Shown: positions 18,161 to 28,200 of the stretch, piece after piece
Layout of the letters: each line of letters opens with the position of its first letter
How positions within the stretch are numbered: the stretch's first letter is position 1
From: Gammaproteobacteria bacterium
GTDB lineage: Bacteria > Pseudomonadota > Gammaproteobacteria > JAJFKG01
Direction: 5' to 3'
Assembly: GCA_021156325.1 (NCBI GenBank)
Contig: JAJNDI010000012.1
Location: forward strand, 1-41,325
DNA length: 41,325 bases
The notes under the pieces: model-generated
The model's database searches: none
The model's input: the letters and a program-made list of their open reading frames with translations, nothing else
Told to the model about the DNA's origin: nothing
Position numbers and translations under genes: made by a program

Positions 18161-20245
18161 ATGTTCGGATCGGCCCATACTTCATCCAAAACCTTTCCCG
18201 TCAGCCAAACAACTGCTCGTATTCAAGATGCAAAGCCCGCTTCACAAAGAAAATACAGTCCCGCTGTATTAGTTACACAGTCAACCGTGAGCAGTATTTT
18301 TTACGGGCTGATTGCAGCTGCCATCACATTTTTTATTGCTGCGCATGTTTTTAATTGGTTAAGTGAGACTGAAGATATGCCCTCATCCGGTCTGACTTCC
18401 GATGAGGACTTAAACTCTACGGGCGAAATAAACAATTTATCGGCCGTTGAACAGGGCACTGTGATGGCAGCCAGTGTTATTTTGGCTTATCTGCTGGAAT
18501 ACATTGTACGATTGTTTGACTATGGGTTAAGCCGTTGGGTGATTGAAGCACAAATGCATGCAGAAAATGAATCTGATTTGAGCATTCAATCTGAAGAAGG
18601 TCAATCCAGAGCCAAAGAACGAGATCGAGATATAGAAGTTCGTGAGAGTGTAACAAACCTAAAACATGATTCTACTAAAGAGCCATTATTAGACGATCAC
18701 TCAGAAGCTGCCCGAAAAGAAATGGCTCGTCGATTACTGGATTTAGGCTACAGCGATATGGGGGCTTTTATTGCCAAAGTAGTAGGCTTCCGCGATGCAA
18801 GGCCAATTAAGTTTAATTTACTGGAAGGCAGTATCGGAGCTGCCAATATGACTATCAATGCAGCGATGGTGTATGGGTTTGCCCGTTACATAGCAGTACC
18901 AGCGGGCTATGATCCAGTCAGCCCCGCTTTTATTAAAACATTTTTAAGTCTTTTGCTAGGAAAAACGGTTAGTGATTTTGGAGGCCATTTATCTCTTTTT
19001 TTAGTCGAACCGTTGATTCGCGGAATAGTCGATCTTCCTCGGCGGACAGCGCGCGCCTGTTGTAAAAAAAGCGAGGAAGAAATTCCGCTTTCCTCTATTG
19101 AAGGAGAAGATGAGTTATATGATATTGTTGCTCCGTATGGTTTATCCAGAGATGGTGCTTTTGCTGGTCAAATTTTTCTTCGAGAAAGAAATGCTCTTAT
19201 AGAGAGAGAAGAAAACCCACCTAAAAATACGCGTCTTGTTTTGCCATGGTATGAACAAGTCTTGGGAATGATAAGGCCCTTTCCATACCCCGAGCGTGTT
19301 CTTCGAACCTGTGGATCCAGCTTGCTAGAGATAGAAACAGTCACGTATATGCAAGATGCCGAGGGAAAATCTCTCTATCGAACTAACCCATTCCCTTCTT
19401 TTCTGCGTTATTTACTTTCTCATCTACCGCTGAATGCAGCTGCTATTTTTACGTCTTATTTTGTGGCCCCTATCTTTTCAGGTTATTTACAACCAGATGA
19501 TGAATTACTGGTAGGATACGATGAATTTGTTTCCAATGGCATTAAGATGCCTGGCATTTATCTTCTCTTAATACCAGCCTTTCGTATGTTTTTATCGTGG
19601 CTGCAAGATTGGATATATTTACCAGACAATCAACGTATTATGGATATATTAGCCAATGTGTATGTAGCTCGAGATAATCTGGTGAAAGAGAGATCAGGGC
19701 TTTTGATTGCAAATGGAGAAATAGATAATTTTGAGGAAGCTCTTGTTCTGAAACGATTGCCAAGCAATAACATTGTTTTTCGTGAAAAAGTTGTGGAACA
19801 GCTTGTCCAAGCAGGTGTTAACGAAACCACCGCTAAAGTGTATGTAGGTTTTCTTGATCCATGGAATATTATCCCGGGAGAAATGATTGGGGTGCCAGTT
19901 GAGCTTATTCTTAAAGAATTAGTGGTTGCTATGGCTGGATTTGGGGCTTATGCAGGTATGCACAATTTGCCTGGGATTTATCAAATGATGGTTTATACTG
20001 CAGTGGCTGTGGTATGTCCTGCGTTGACAGAACGGATATGGGATCAGGTTGTTCCTCGTGCAGTGCCTCGATCCAATGATGCTGCTTTGAAAAAAGCGCC
20101 TTTATCAAAATATCTGAAAGCTCTACTTGATCACAGCACTCTTTATAATGAAGCTTATACTCTCCGCCACCCAGACCAAAGAGATGGGAATGAAATAGTA
20201 GTAATTAATGATGATAGTTTTGCTCAACCTGGGCAACGACAATGA
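18161..20245 (+). CDS. Unknown 694-residue multi-pass membrane protein; candidate effector
   Basis: ATG 18161 follows AAGGGAG with good spacing. I recognise no family. Hydrophobic segments lie at about 42-64, 99-120, 225-247, 258-290, 414-443, 463-487 and one or two near 595-650. The N-terminal 40 residues are Ser/Thr/Gln-rich and basic, without a signal peptide. Residues 130-190 form a highly charged loop (EGQSRAKERDRDIEVRE), and 299-325 are again charged (CKKSEEEIPLSSIEGEDELYD). The C-terminus is polar. The phrase ARRLLDLGYSDMGAF near 189-203 could be a small helical domain. Multi-pass proteins of this kind without transporter motifs are frequent among effectors of intracellular Legionellales, but this is only an analogy. 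The gene stands alone between mutT and a MITE, with a 166-base upstream gap. Confidence 0.85.
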   Translation: MFGSAHTSSKTFPVSQTTARIQDAKPASQRKYSPAVLVTQSTVSSIFYGLIAAAITFFIAAHVFNWLSETEDMPSSGLTSDEDLNSTGEINNLSAVEQGTVMAASVILAYLLEYIVRLFDYGLSRWVIEAQMHAENESDLSIQSEEGQSRAKERDRDIEVRESVTNLKHDSTKEPLLDDHSEAARKEMARRLLDLGYSDMGAFIAKVVGFRDARPIKFNLLEGSIGAANMTINAAMVYGFARYIAVPAGYDPVSPAFIKTFLSLLLGKTVSDFGGHLSLFLVEPLIRGIVDLPRRTARACCKKSEEEIPLSSIEGEDELYDIVAPYGLSRDGAFAGQIFLRERNALIEREENPPKNTRLVLPWYEQVLGMIRPFPYPERVLRTCGSSLLEIETVTYMQDAEGKSLYRTNPFPSFLRYLLSHLPLNAAAIFTSYFVAPIFSGYLQPDDELLVGYDEFVSNGIKMPGIYLLLIPAFRMFLSWLQDWIYLPDNQRIMDILANVYVARDNLVKERSGLLIANGEIDNFEEALVLKRLPSNNIVFREKVVEQLVQAGVNETTAKVYVGFLDPWNIIPGEMIGVPVELILKELVVAMAGFGAYAGMHNLPGIYQMMVYTAVAVVCPALTERIWDQVVPRAVPRSNDAALKKAPLSKYLKALLDHSTLYNEAYTLRHPDQRDGNEIVVINDDSFAQPGQRQ

Positions 20246-20249
20246 ATAT

Positions 20250-20396
20250 TAGGGTCTGTTGACAATTCGCTAGGGCGAGGTGGAATTCATTGATTTTTGA
20301 GTACCGAAGCGCAGCATACATTGACGATATGTGAGCATCGGAACACAGAAAATCAATGAATTACGCCCGCCATAGTAGAATTGTCAACAGACCCTA
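20250..20396. mobile_element. MITE-like palindromic element with TA target duplication
   Basis: Perfect 17-base terminal inverted repeats, GGGTCTGTTGACAATTC at 20252-20268 and its complement at 20378-20394, enclose about 109 bases. TA flanks both ends (20250-20251 and 20395-20396). Inner arms also pair: AATTCATTGATTTT near 20284 with AAAATCAATGAATT near 20350. It codes for no protein. TA duplication is typical of IS630/Tc1-mariner transposases, so it is probably a non-autonomous relic of one. It fills the gap between two converging genes and could act as a two-way terminator. Confidence 0.8.
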
Positions 20397-22073
20397 GGCA
20401 TTATCAAATTTTTTATACTTAGTCCGTTGCGGTTGTATCGCTTGTTCGCCTGCTCGTTTGGCATGATCTTCTGCATAGTCAGAGTAATTGCCTTCAAAGA
20501 AAACGACTTGGCTGTCGCCTTCAAATGCAATGATATGCGTACAGATCCGGTCTAATAACCATCGGTCATGTGAAATCAACATGATGGTGCCGGGGAAAAC
20601 GAGCAGCGCTTCTTCTAACGCCCGCATGGTTTCCACATCCAGATCGTTGGTCGGTTCATCCAGCATCAAGACATTTCCGCCGCTTTTCAGTAATTTTGCC
20701 AAATGTACACGATTTCGTTCACCACCCGATAAATGCTTGATATATTTTTGCTGATCAGCACCTTTGAAATTAAAATGACTGACATAAGCACGTGAGGGAA
20801 TTTCATAAGTGCCTATCCGAAGAATGTCTTGTTTGTCAGCAATTTCTTCCCAAATAGTATGTTCACCATTTAAATGATCACGGAATTGATCCACATAAGA
20901 TAGCGTGACGGTGTCGCCCCGGCGAACGCTACCATTATCTGGCTTTTCTTGCTCGGTTAAGAGTTTGAATAAAGTGGTTTTACCCGTACCGTTTGCGCCA
21001 ATAATCCCAACGATAGCCGCTTTTGGGATCAAAAAGCTCAAGTTGTTGAATAGTAAATTATCCCCAAAGTGTTTACTGATATTCGTCACTTCAAAAACCA
21101 AATCACCTAATCTAGGCCCAGGTGGAATGTAGATTTCTTGGGTTTCATTGCGTTTTTGAAAGTCTTTGGAACTCAATTCTTCAAATTGTGACAAGCGGGC
21201 TTTACTTTTAGCATGGCGGCCTTTAGCGGATTTACGCGACCATTCCAATTCTTTTTTAAGGGCTTTTTGATGAGCGCTTTCCTGTTTTTCTTCTATAGCA
21301 AGACGCGCACTTTTTTGTTCAAGCCAAGAAGTGTAATTGCCTTCGTAAGGGATCCCGCGGCCGCGATCGAGCTCTAAAATCCAGCCGGCAACATTATCCA
21401 GAAAATAACGATCATGCGTTACTGCAATAATGGTTCCTTTAAATTGCTGCAAGAATTGTTCAAGCCAGGCGACACTTTCTGCATCCAAATGGTTTGTCGG
21501 TTCATCCAGCAATAACATATCAGGTGATGAAAGCAATAAGCGGCATAAAGCAACACGGCGTTTCTCGCCACCGGAGAGTTTTTTAACGTCCGCATCCCAC
21601 GCCGGCAGCCGTAAGGCATCGGCTGCGATTTCCAATCGCCTGTCTAATTCCCAGGCGTTGGCAGCCTCAATGGCATTTTGAAGGTTTGCCTGTTCTTCCA
21701 GTAATTTATTCATGGCGGTATCATCCATGGGTTCAGCAAATTGCATACTGATTTCATCAAAGCGGGTTAATAACGCTTTGATTTCACTGACTCCCTCTTC
21801 TACATTGCCTCTGACATCTTTGCTTTCATCGAGACGGGGTTCTTGCGGTAAATAACCTATACGGATACCTGTCTGCGCGCGCGCTTCTCCTTCAAAGGCA
21901 GTATCAATGCCGGCCATGATTTTAAGTAGAGAAGATTTTCCCGCGCCATTTAACCCTAAAACGCCTATTTTGGCGCCGGGGTAAAAGGATAGATTGATAT
22001 TTTCCAGGATGGGGTTTTTCATGCCCTCAACACGTTTGCTGACGTGATTCATGGTGTAAATATATTGTGCCAT
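20394..22073 (-). CDS. ettA: Energy-dependent translational throttle protein EttA (ABC-F ATPase)
   Basis: The 559 residues form two ABC domains in one chain without membrane segments, which is the ABC-F layout. Walker A motifs are GLNGAGKSS near 39-47 and GANGTGKTT near 365. Signatures are LSGGEKRR near 165 and LSGGERNR near 450. Walker B motifs are MLLLDEPTNHLDAES and VLMLDEPTNDLD. The linker at about 245-325 is the PtIM arm that contacts tRNA and ribosome. Length (E. coli 555) and the start MAQYIYTMNHVSK identify EttA, which binds the ribosomal E site and gates the first peptide bond according to ATP/ADP level. Its stop codon TAG uses the TA at the edge of the adjoining MITE. Confidence 0.96.
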   Translation of the reverse strand: MAQYIYTMNHVSKRVEGMKNPILENINLSFYPGAKIGVLGLNGAGKSSLLKIMAGIDTAFEGEARAQTGIRIGYLPQEPRLDESKDVRGNVEEGVSEIKALLTRFDEISMQFAEPMDDTAMNKLLEEQANLQNAIEAANAWELDRRLEIAADALRLPAWDADVKKLSGGEKRRVALCRLLLSSPDMLLLDEPTNHLDAESVAWLEQFLQQFKGTIIAVTHDRYFLDNVAGWILELDRGRGIPYEGNYTSWLEQKSARLAIEEKQESAHQKALKKELEWSRKSAKGRHAKSKARLSQFEELSSKDFQKRNETQEIYIPPGPRLGDLVFEVTNISKHFGDNLLFNNLSFLIPKAAIVGIIGANGTGKTTLFKLLTEQEKPDNGSVRRGDTVTLSYVDQFRDHLNGEHTIWEEIADKQDILRIGTYEIPSRAYVSHFNFKGADQQKYIKHLSGGERNRVHLAKLLKSGGNVLMLDEPTNDLDVETMRALEEALLVFPGTIMLISHDRWLLDRICTHIIAFEGDSQVVFFEGNYSDYAEDHAKRAGEQAIQPQRTKYKKFDNA

Positions 22074-22459
22074 TTTTACCTGACTCCCTTGACTTTAAGG
22101 GGTGAATCAAAGCATATAATGATGACTAAAAGCAAGGATTTTTACCCCCTTTGGACCCTATCATTACTCATAAGTCGTTTAATGCCCTATTAGATTAATA
22201 TATCCCGCTTTTTAATTCAGCTGTGCGGCACCCTCTCTCCGGCCTGCGGCGCGGGAGAGGGAGCGAGCCGCAGGCGCAGCTTGAACTGACTCATTAAGGA
22301 ATGTGCCTGTGTTCTTATATCTTCTCTTCATCTTTAAGCTGTTAAGACTTAGGGGTAATAATATGCTTTGGACAAAGAGAACAGGGTGCATAGCACGATG
22401 GGGGGATTTTCGGTAGAATGGGCAGGCAATCCCCGAACCGGCCTATGAGGAGGCGCTCC
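22074..22459. other. Divergent ettA/glyA intergenic region
   Basis: This 386-base gap holds the upstream regions of both genes and one GC-rich palindromic repeat (22219-22282). I see no coding frame and no riboswitch. A TAATAATAT stretch at 22357-22365 could be a -10 for glyA, but no good -35 goes with it. Confidence 0.5.
22219..22282. repeat. GC-rich palindromic repeat (CCCTCTCnCC family)
   Basis: ACCCTCTCTCC pairs with GGGAGAGGG across CGGCCTGCGGCGC. Outer arms AGCTGTGC...GGC and GCCGCAGGCGCAGCT also pair in part. The core is shared with the elements at 30.75-30.90 kb. Composition is much richer in G+C than the surroundings. Confidence 0.65.
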
Positions 22460-23734
22460 ATGTTTTCAAACGATATGACCATTGCAGGTTTTGATGAAGC
22501 TCTCTGGAAGGCCATCCAAAGTGAAGAACGCCGGCAGGAAGAACACATTGAATTGATTGCTTCCGAAAATTATGCGAGCCCCCGCGTATTGGCTGCCCAA
22601 GGTTCTGTACTCACCAATAAATATGCCGAAGGATATCCTGGCAAACGCTATTATGCGGGCTGTGAATATGTTGATATTGCTGAAACGCTCGCAATTGATC
22701 GCGTGAAAAAACTTTTTAATGCCGATTATGCCAATGTGCAGCCACATTCAGGCTCTCAGGCTAACGGTGCTGTTTATATGGCATTGCTAGAACCTGGTGA
22801 TACGATTTTAGGGATGAGTTTAAATGAAGGCGGGCATTTAACCCACGGCGCCAAAGTGAATATGTCTGGCAAAATATACCATGCGGTACAATATGGTTTA
22901 GATCCCCACACAGGTAAAATCGATTATAACCAGGTTGAAAGATTAGCCAAAGAACATAAACCTAAACTTATTATGACGGGTTTTTCAGCGTATTCTCGTC
23001 GAGCCGATTGGGCGCGTTTTCGCTCTATCGCTGATACCGTAGGCGCTTATATGGTATCTGATATTGCCCATGTAGCAGGCTTAATTGCTGCTGATCTTTA
23101 CCCAAGCCCCATTCCTTATGCCGATGTAGTGACAAGTACAACACACAAAACGCTGCGCGGGCCGCGAGGGGGCATTATTCTTGCTAAACAGAATCCCGAG
23201 ATAGAAAAGAAATTAAATGCCATTGTATTTCCGGGTATTCAGGGCGGCCCCTTGATGCATGTGATTGCAGCCAAAGCAGTTGCTTTTTTAGAAGCGTTAC
23301 AACCTGAATTTAAGACTTATCAAAACCAGGTGATTGTTAATGCTCGCGCAATGGCTAACACTATGCAGAAACGCGGATTTGATATCGTCTCAGGCGGCAC
23401 AGATAATCATTTGTTTTTAGTGAATTTAATTAAACAGGATATTACCGGTAAAGAAGCAGAAGCGGCTTTAAGTGCAGCCAATATTACCGTGAATAAAAAT
23501 ACAGTCCCTAATGAACCGCGATCGCCTTTTATTACCAGCGGTCTTCGCATAGGAACGCCAGCGATGACAACCCGCGGTTTTAAAGAAAAAGAAGCGAATC
23601 AAGTGGCTAACTGGATTTGCGATATTGTAGGGGACATTCACAATACACAAACTATTGCGCAAGTGAAGCAAGCGGTGTTAGATCTCTGTCATCAATATCC
23701 TGTGTATCAACCGGTTTGTGAAAACACATGTTAG
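22460..23734 (+). CDS. glyA: Serine hydroxymethyltransferase
   Basis: ATG 22460 is chosen because GAGGAGG lies nine bases upstream; the longer frame to 22418 has no ribosome site. The 424 residues (E. coli 417) form a fold-type I PLP enzyme that interconverts serine and glycine with tetrahydrofolate, supplying one-carbon units. Visible signatures are [10 protein letters not shown] near 30, [13 protein letters not shown] near 51, QPHSGSQAN near 95, DIAHVAGL near 200, and the PLP lysine in [14 protein letters not shown] near 228. The gene opens the glyA-nrdR-nusB-pgpA cluster, with nrdR 21 bases downstream. Confidence 0.97.
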   Translation: MFSNDMTIAGFDEALWKAIQSEERRQEEHIELIASENYASPRVLAAQGSVLTNKYAEGYPGKRYYAGCEYVDIAETLAIDRVKKLFNADYANVQPHSGSQANGAVYMALLEPGDTILGMSLNEGGHLTHGAKVNMSGKIYHAVQYGLDPHTGKIDYNQVERLAKEHKPKLIMTGFSAYSRRADWARFRSIADTVGAYMVSDIAHVAGLIAADLYPSPIPYADVVTSTTHKTLRGPRGGIILAKQNPEIEKKLNAIVFPGIQGGPLMHVIAAKAVAFLEALQPEFKTYQNQVIVNARAMANTMQKRGFDIVSGGTDNHLFLVNLIKQDITGKEAEAALSAANITVNKNTVPNEPRSPFITSGLRIGTPAMTTRGFKEKEANQVANWICDIVGDIHNTQTIAQVKQAVLDLCHQYPVYQPVCENTC

Positions 23735-23755
23735 TCAATATAGAAGGATCTTCTT

Positions 23756-24220
23756 ATGCATTGCCCATTCTGCCAGGCAGCGGATACTAAAGTTATTGAT
23801 TCCCGTTTAATCGGCGATTGTATGCAAGTACGCCGACGCCGTGAATGCGTGGTTTGCCAAGAGCGATTTACAACGTATGAAGCGGCTGAACTGATTATGC
23901 CGCAAGTGGTGAAAAATGACGGCCGTCGTGAATCTTTTTCTCAAGAAAAACTTCGCACCGGCATGCAGCGTGCCTTGGAAAAACGCCCCGTCAGCGCTGA
24001 AAAAATAGAAATCGCAGTCAATAATATCAAGCGATTATTACGTGCATGCGGTGAACGTGAAATTCAGTCAAGTATATTGGGTGAATGGGTGATGGCTGAA
24101 TTGCGTAAACTTGATCACATTGCCTATGTGCGTTTTGCTTCAGTCTATCGCAGTTTTAAAGACGTTAATGCGTTTTTTGATGAAATAAAACGCTTGGAAG
24201 ACGGGGAAAGGGAAGTTTAA
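23756..24220 (+). CDS. nrdR: Transcriptional repressor NrdR
   Basis: The 154 residues hold the N-terminal zinc ribbon (HCPFC at 2-6 and CVVC at 31-34, with RRRRE between) and an ATP-cone ([20 protein letters not shown] onward). NrdR binds NrdR boxes before ribonucleotide reductase genes and represses them when loaded with dATP/ATP. AAGGA precedes ATG 23756. The clustering with glyA and nusB is normal, but the riboflavin genes usually found between nrdR and nusB are absent. Confidence 0.97.
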   Translation: MHCPFCQAADTKVIDSRLIGDCMQVRRRRECVVCQERFTTYEAAELIMPQVVKNDGRRESFSQEKLRTGMQRALEKRPVSAEKIEIAVNNIKRLLRACGEREIQSSILGEWVMAELRKLDHIAYVRFASVYRSFKDVNAFFDEIKRLEDGEREV

Positions 24221-24229
24221 AATCCCTGG

Positions 24230-24261
24230 ATCCCGGACAACGCCTACGGCGTTTCCGGGAT
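24230..24261. repeat. Extragenic palindrome between nrdR and nusB
   Basis: ATCCCGGACAACGCC pairs with GGCGTTTCCGGGAT with one bulge and a three-base loop. It begins ten bases after nrdR. Such CCCGGA...TCCGGG palindromes followed by GATGACG are common intergenic repeats in many proteobacteria. It could limit read-through into nusB. Confidence 0.65.
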
Positions 24262-24298
24262 GACGAACGTCTATTAATAAAATAAATGAGAGATTCTT

Positions 24299-24757
24299 AT
24301 GACCATGATTAAACCCCAAGCCCGCCACAAAGCACGGCGTTTTGCTTTGCAAGCATTATATCAACAGCACTTTACCCAAGCCTCTTTTAATGAGATAAAA
24401 CGAGATCTCTTATCTGAAAACAACATGGCTAAAGTTGATATGGACTATTTCGATGCGTTGGTTCAAGGGGTCATATCTCATGTCAATAGCCTGGATGAAG
24501 CATTGTCGCCGTATCTTGCGCGTCCTCTGACAGAACTTGACCCTATTACCCGGTCTATTTTGCGCTTAAGTACTTTTGAATTAACTCTTCGATTGGATGT
24601 GCCTTGCCGCGTGGTGTTAGATGAAGCTGTTCAATTGGCTAAAATCTTCGGTGCTGAAGAGAGTTATACTTTTGTTAATGCTGCCTTGGATAAAGTTGCA
24701 GCACAATTGCGTAAAACAGAATATCAAAATCATAATGGTAATAGCGCCGGAGAATAA
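24299..24757 (+). CDS. nusB: Transcription antitermination protein NusB
   Basis: The 152 residues are all-helical and match NusB: RHKARRFALQALYQQHF near 9-25, then DYFDALVQGVISH, LARPLTELDPITRSILRLSTFEL near 79-101 and VVLDEAVQLAKIFG near 110. NusB with NusE (S10) binds boxA in rRNA leaders and allows processive rRNA transcription. The start ATG 24299 follows GAGAG; an in-frame ATG two codons later is also possible. pgpA begins seven bases after the stop, so the two are probably co-transcribed. thiL, often between them, is missing. Confidence 0.95.
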   Translation: MTMIKPQARHKARRFALQALYQQHFTQASFNEIKRDLLSENNMAKVDMDYFDALVQGVISHVNSLDEALSPYLARPLTELDPITRSILRLSTFELTLRLDVPCRVVLDEAVQLAKIFGAEESYTFVNAALDKVAAQLRKTEYQNHNGNSAGE

Positions 24758-24764
24758 TATTGTT

Positions 24765-25271
24765 ATGAAAGGGCAATTGATAAGATTTACCCCAAAACAA
24801 ATTTTATCTAACCCGCTTATCTTCTGTGCTGTGGGTTTTGGCAGTGGATTATTACCTAAAGTTCCCGGTACGTGGGGCAGTGTAGTCGCATTGATACTGT
24901 ACTGTCTTTTACCGCTCAAGTCTTTGTCTCCCTGGTGGTATATTGCTTTTATAGCAGCTTCTTTTTTAGCGGGATGTTTATTTTGTGAAGCGGCCGCTAA
25001 AGCTATCGGTGTGCCTGATCATGGCAGTATTGTGTGGGATGAATTCGTGGGTCTTTGGCTAACTTTTTTTTTACTGCCAATAGGGTGGTTTTGGTTAGCA
25101 GCGGGTTTTATGTTGTTTCGTTGCTTCGATATTTTCAAACCTTTTCCGATAGGCATTATTGATCAAAAAATTGCAAATGGATTTGGTATTATGTTAGATG
25201 ATCTCATCGCCGGGCTCTACGCCTTGATAACCTTACAAATTCTGAACCGGTGCGTTCACTGGCTGTTTTGA
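24765..25271 (+). CDS. pgpA: Phosphatidylglycerophosphatase A
   Basis: ATG 24765 follows GGAGA; the longer frame would lie within nusB. The 168 residues match PgpA: GFGSGLLPKVPGTWGSVVAL near 23-42, CEAAAKAIGVPDHGSIVWDEFVGLW near 75-99, and FRCFDIFKPFPI near 125-136. There are three to four membrane segments. The acidic motif DHGSIVWDE is the likely metal site. PgpA removes phosphate from phosphatidylglycerophosphate to make phosphatidylglycerol. Its last 39 bases overlap the converging yhdP. Confidence 0.95.
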   Translation: MKGQLIRFTPKQILSNPLIFCAVGFGSGLLPKVPGTWGSVVALILYCLLPLKSLSPWWYIAFIAASFLAGCLFCEAAAKAIGVPDHGSIVWDEFVGLWLTFFLLPIGWFWLAAGFMLFRCFDIFKPFPIGIIDQKIANGFGIMLDDLIAGLYALITLQILNRCVHWLF

Positions 25272-28200
25272 AGAGTCAGAAGGGGATCGGTTTACTTCTT
25301 TAGGCGGCGTTAAAGGAATTAACTGCGGTTTATCCCAGGGTCCTGTAATCCGGTAAGAGAAACTCGTCAATTTGCTAACTCCCGGGTTTAAAACCGCTTT
25401 ATCCACTACCCAGGTTGCGGCGCCAATGACAGGTCCTAATGGACCCAGCGCAGCCGTACCGGCAACGGTGGCCAATACAGGCAAACTGGAAGTAAGATGA
25501 GGTAAAACCGTTAATGCCAAATCATAGCTTCTTTTTAAAATAGCAATACGGCCGGATAAACTTAAATCAGCCAACGTGCCTTTAAGAAGCGTATCTGAAG
25601 TATCGACATTCCCTTCTTGCAACTTAAAATGGCCGGTTACCGAATTAAAGCTATAACCTTTTTCGGTGAGATCGCTGAAATCCAGCCGCAAATGTTTAGC
25701 CAGTGAAGAGAGGCTAAAGACATTAAGCAAACGGCCGATATCCAACCCTTGGGTATTACTGTTTGAACCAATATTAATGATACGCCCAGGGCCCAGAGCA
25801 AGATAAGCAGTACCGGTGGCTGCGGCGACTTTAAATTGGAACAAAGTATTAGGCCAGGCAAGATCAAAATCAATGTTGGCCGTAGTGCCTTCAATGTCAT
25901 TGATATGTTTCCAATACGTTAAAAAAGCATTAACGTTATCAGTACTGATTTTACCTTTTAATTGAGTTTTATTTCCTGATCCTATTTGGATCCAGCTTCC
26001 TTCTGCTGATAAAGTTAGATAAGGATTTATCAAATTAACCTGTTCAATCAATAAACCATTCGTTATGGGTTGGGTATCAACCGCTAAATTGCCCAAGGTG
26101 GTTTCGTTAATCGACAGATCTTTTATAGCCATTGTCAAAGCCGGCACCGAGGTGGGATTAAAGGGGGATGTCTTATCTAAATACGTTTCAGGTAAAATCA
26201 AATGTACATAATCGAGGTTACCTTCAATGGGTTGATTGACAAGATCAGCCGGAATGCTCACCGTGCCTTTTACTTGAGGGCTTGTAAGTTGTACGGTGGT
26301 TTTATCTTTATTCAACATCGCTTTTACCGTAACGGGTTTTAAAGTCTGTTGAAAAACCGCTAAACTATCCAGAGAAAGATCAATATAGTGTAATTGCTGC
26401 AAGAAAGAGGCTGCCTCCTGTGATTTCACAGCCGGCAAAGAGCTATCGGTTTTGTTTTTTTGTGCGATTCGTTCTTTGTAATAAGCAAGCCATTTTGACA
26501 GGTCCACATCAGGTAAATGCCCGCTGATAGTAATACCGCTGTTAGCCGGTTTTGCTGCAGTATCACTGCCAAAAACCAGATGACCGAATGCAATACGAGG
26601 GGAGATAAGGGGAGCATTCAAGATAAACAAACCCGCTAATGCTTGACCGTAGTGAAAATTCACCTGCTCTAGTCGTGCGTTGTTCATTGTAAACATCAAT
26701 TCTGAGTCACGGCTTTGTGACGCCGTTTTTGAAAGGAAATTGGGAGCTTTGATGCGCATCCCTGTCAGATTTGTATTAATCCTCGCTTGAACCGGTTTAT
26801 TGGAAGCATTTGGAACGCGCACTTGCAAATTAAACGGCGTTTGGCCTTCTGCGTGGTTTAGCCATTGTTCGTCGAGATAATTTCGTAGAGCATCCGGAGT
26901 TAATAATCCGCTTAAATTGAAAAACAACGTGTTATTTTCTGTTTTAAGGGTTACAGTGGCTGGCTTATCGAGAAAAACAGCATTCATTTGATTAGTCTTC
27001 AAATCGGTATTACGGATGAAAAGTGTCCCTTTTAATTTGGCAAGTATCGGCAATGAATCCGATAAAGAAAGTTTAACGTTATCAAGCGAAGCTTCCACTT
27101 CTGTGGTAATAGGTGTTTCATCTGCAAGCGGAACAGTTATCTTAAGGCTGGTATTCACTTGGCCTGAAGTTTTAACCTCCTTTAAATCAGGCAAGTCTTT
27201 TGCTACAGGGCTTTGTTGAAGATAGTGTTTTATATTATCGGCATCACCTTTAGTCTTAAAACTTAAGATAAAAGGAGTAGGCTTGCTAATATCTGCGATC
27301 TCCGCTTCTGCATTAGAAATAGTGCTATGTTCAACAGCCATGTCATCAATATTAATTTGCAAACGCGATTGATTCATTGCAATATGACCATTGAGACTAC
27401 TAATCAGCGGCCAATCTACATCGGGTCTTAGGGTAATATTTTTTGCATCGGCTTCTACTTCAAAAACACCCTCTTGATGTGGAAAAGGAAAAGCTTTGAT
27501 AGGGCCGCGTAATAAGAGTTTTCCTGTAATATTATCACCATCGACAATATTATGACTTAACCAGTTAAACAGGGATTTTGGCATAACTTGACTGGGATAA
27601 AAAGAAAAGAGGGAGCTTACTTGATGAATATCAAATCCCAGTGTCGAATCTATTGTTAACGGCTGATTTTTAGCAGAGATCAAAAATCGGGTATTGCCAT
27701 ATAAATCCAGCACAGGGTTAGTTAATGAAATTTTTTCAATATCGATTAACCAGCCTTCTTCACTGTATGTCCAATTCAAAGCGCCTTGTACGCTATCAAA
27801 GGTAACGGGATTTTCAAATAAAGCGGGATAATCCACCGAAGTGCCGTTGCTATTGATAATCAATTTTCCTTGAGAAGGGGTGGCTTGTAAGGTGCCTGAG
27901 AGAGTAGATACTCCTGGAAAGTTTTTCCAAGCTTTAGTTTGGATGTGATCTGCTTTTGCTAAAATGACCCAGGCAGGATCATACCCTTCGCCTTTCAAGC
28001 TGAGACTTTGTTGTCCATTTGCCTCGCTGCTCATGTATTGATTTATACACTCCGCTTCGGCACATGGACGCCTCGTCTCAGCTTGAAATGCTGTGGGTAT
28101 AGATCTTACATTATTACTGAAATAGATATCCCGCAAAGAGCCGCTGGGATCGATATTGTCAATAGTCGTTGTCAGCGCATTTTTAGGGAAAAGAGAGAGT

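Noticed and set aside
22074-22459. Possible glycine or other riboswitch before glyA
   Set aside because: Only a REP-like palindrome is seen; no glycine-riboswitch core or expression-platform terminator can be recognised.
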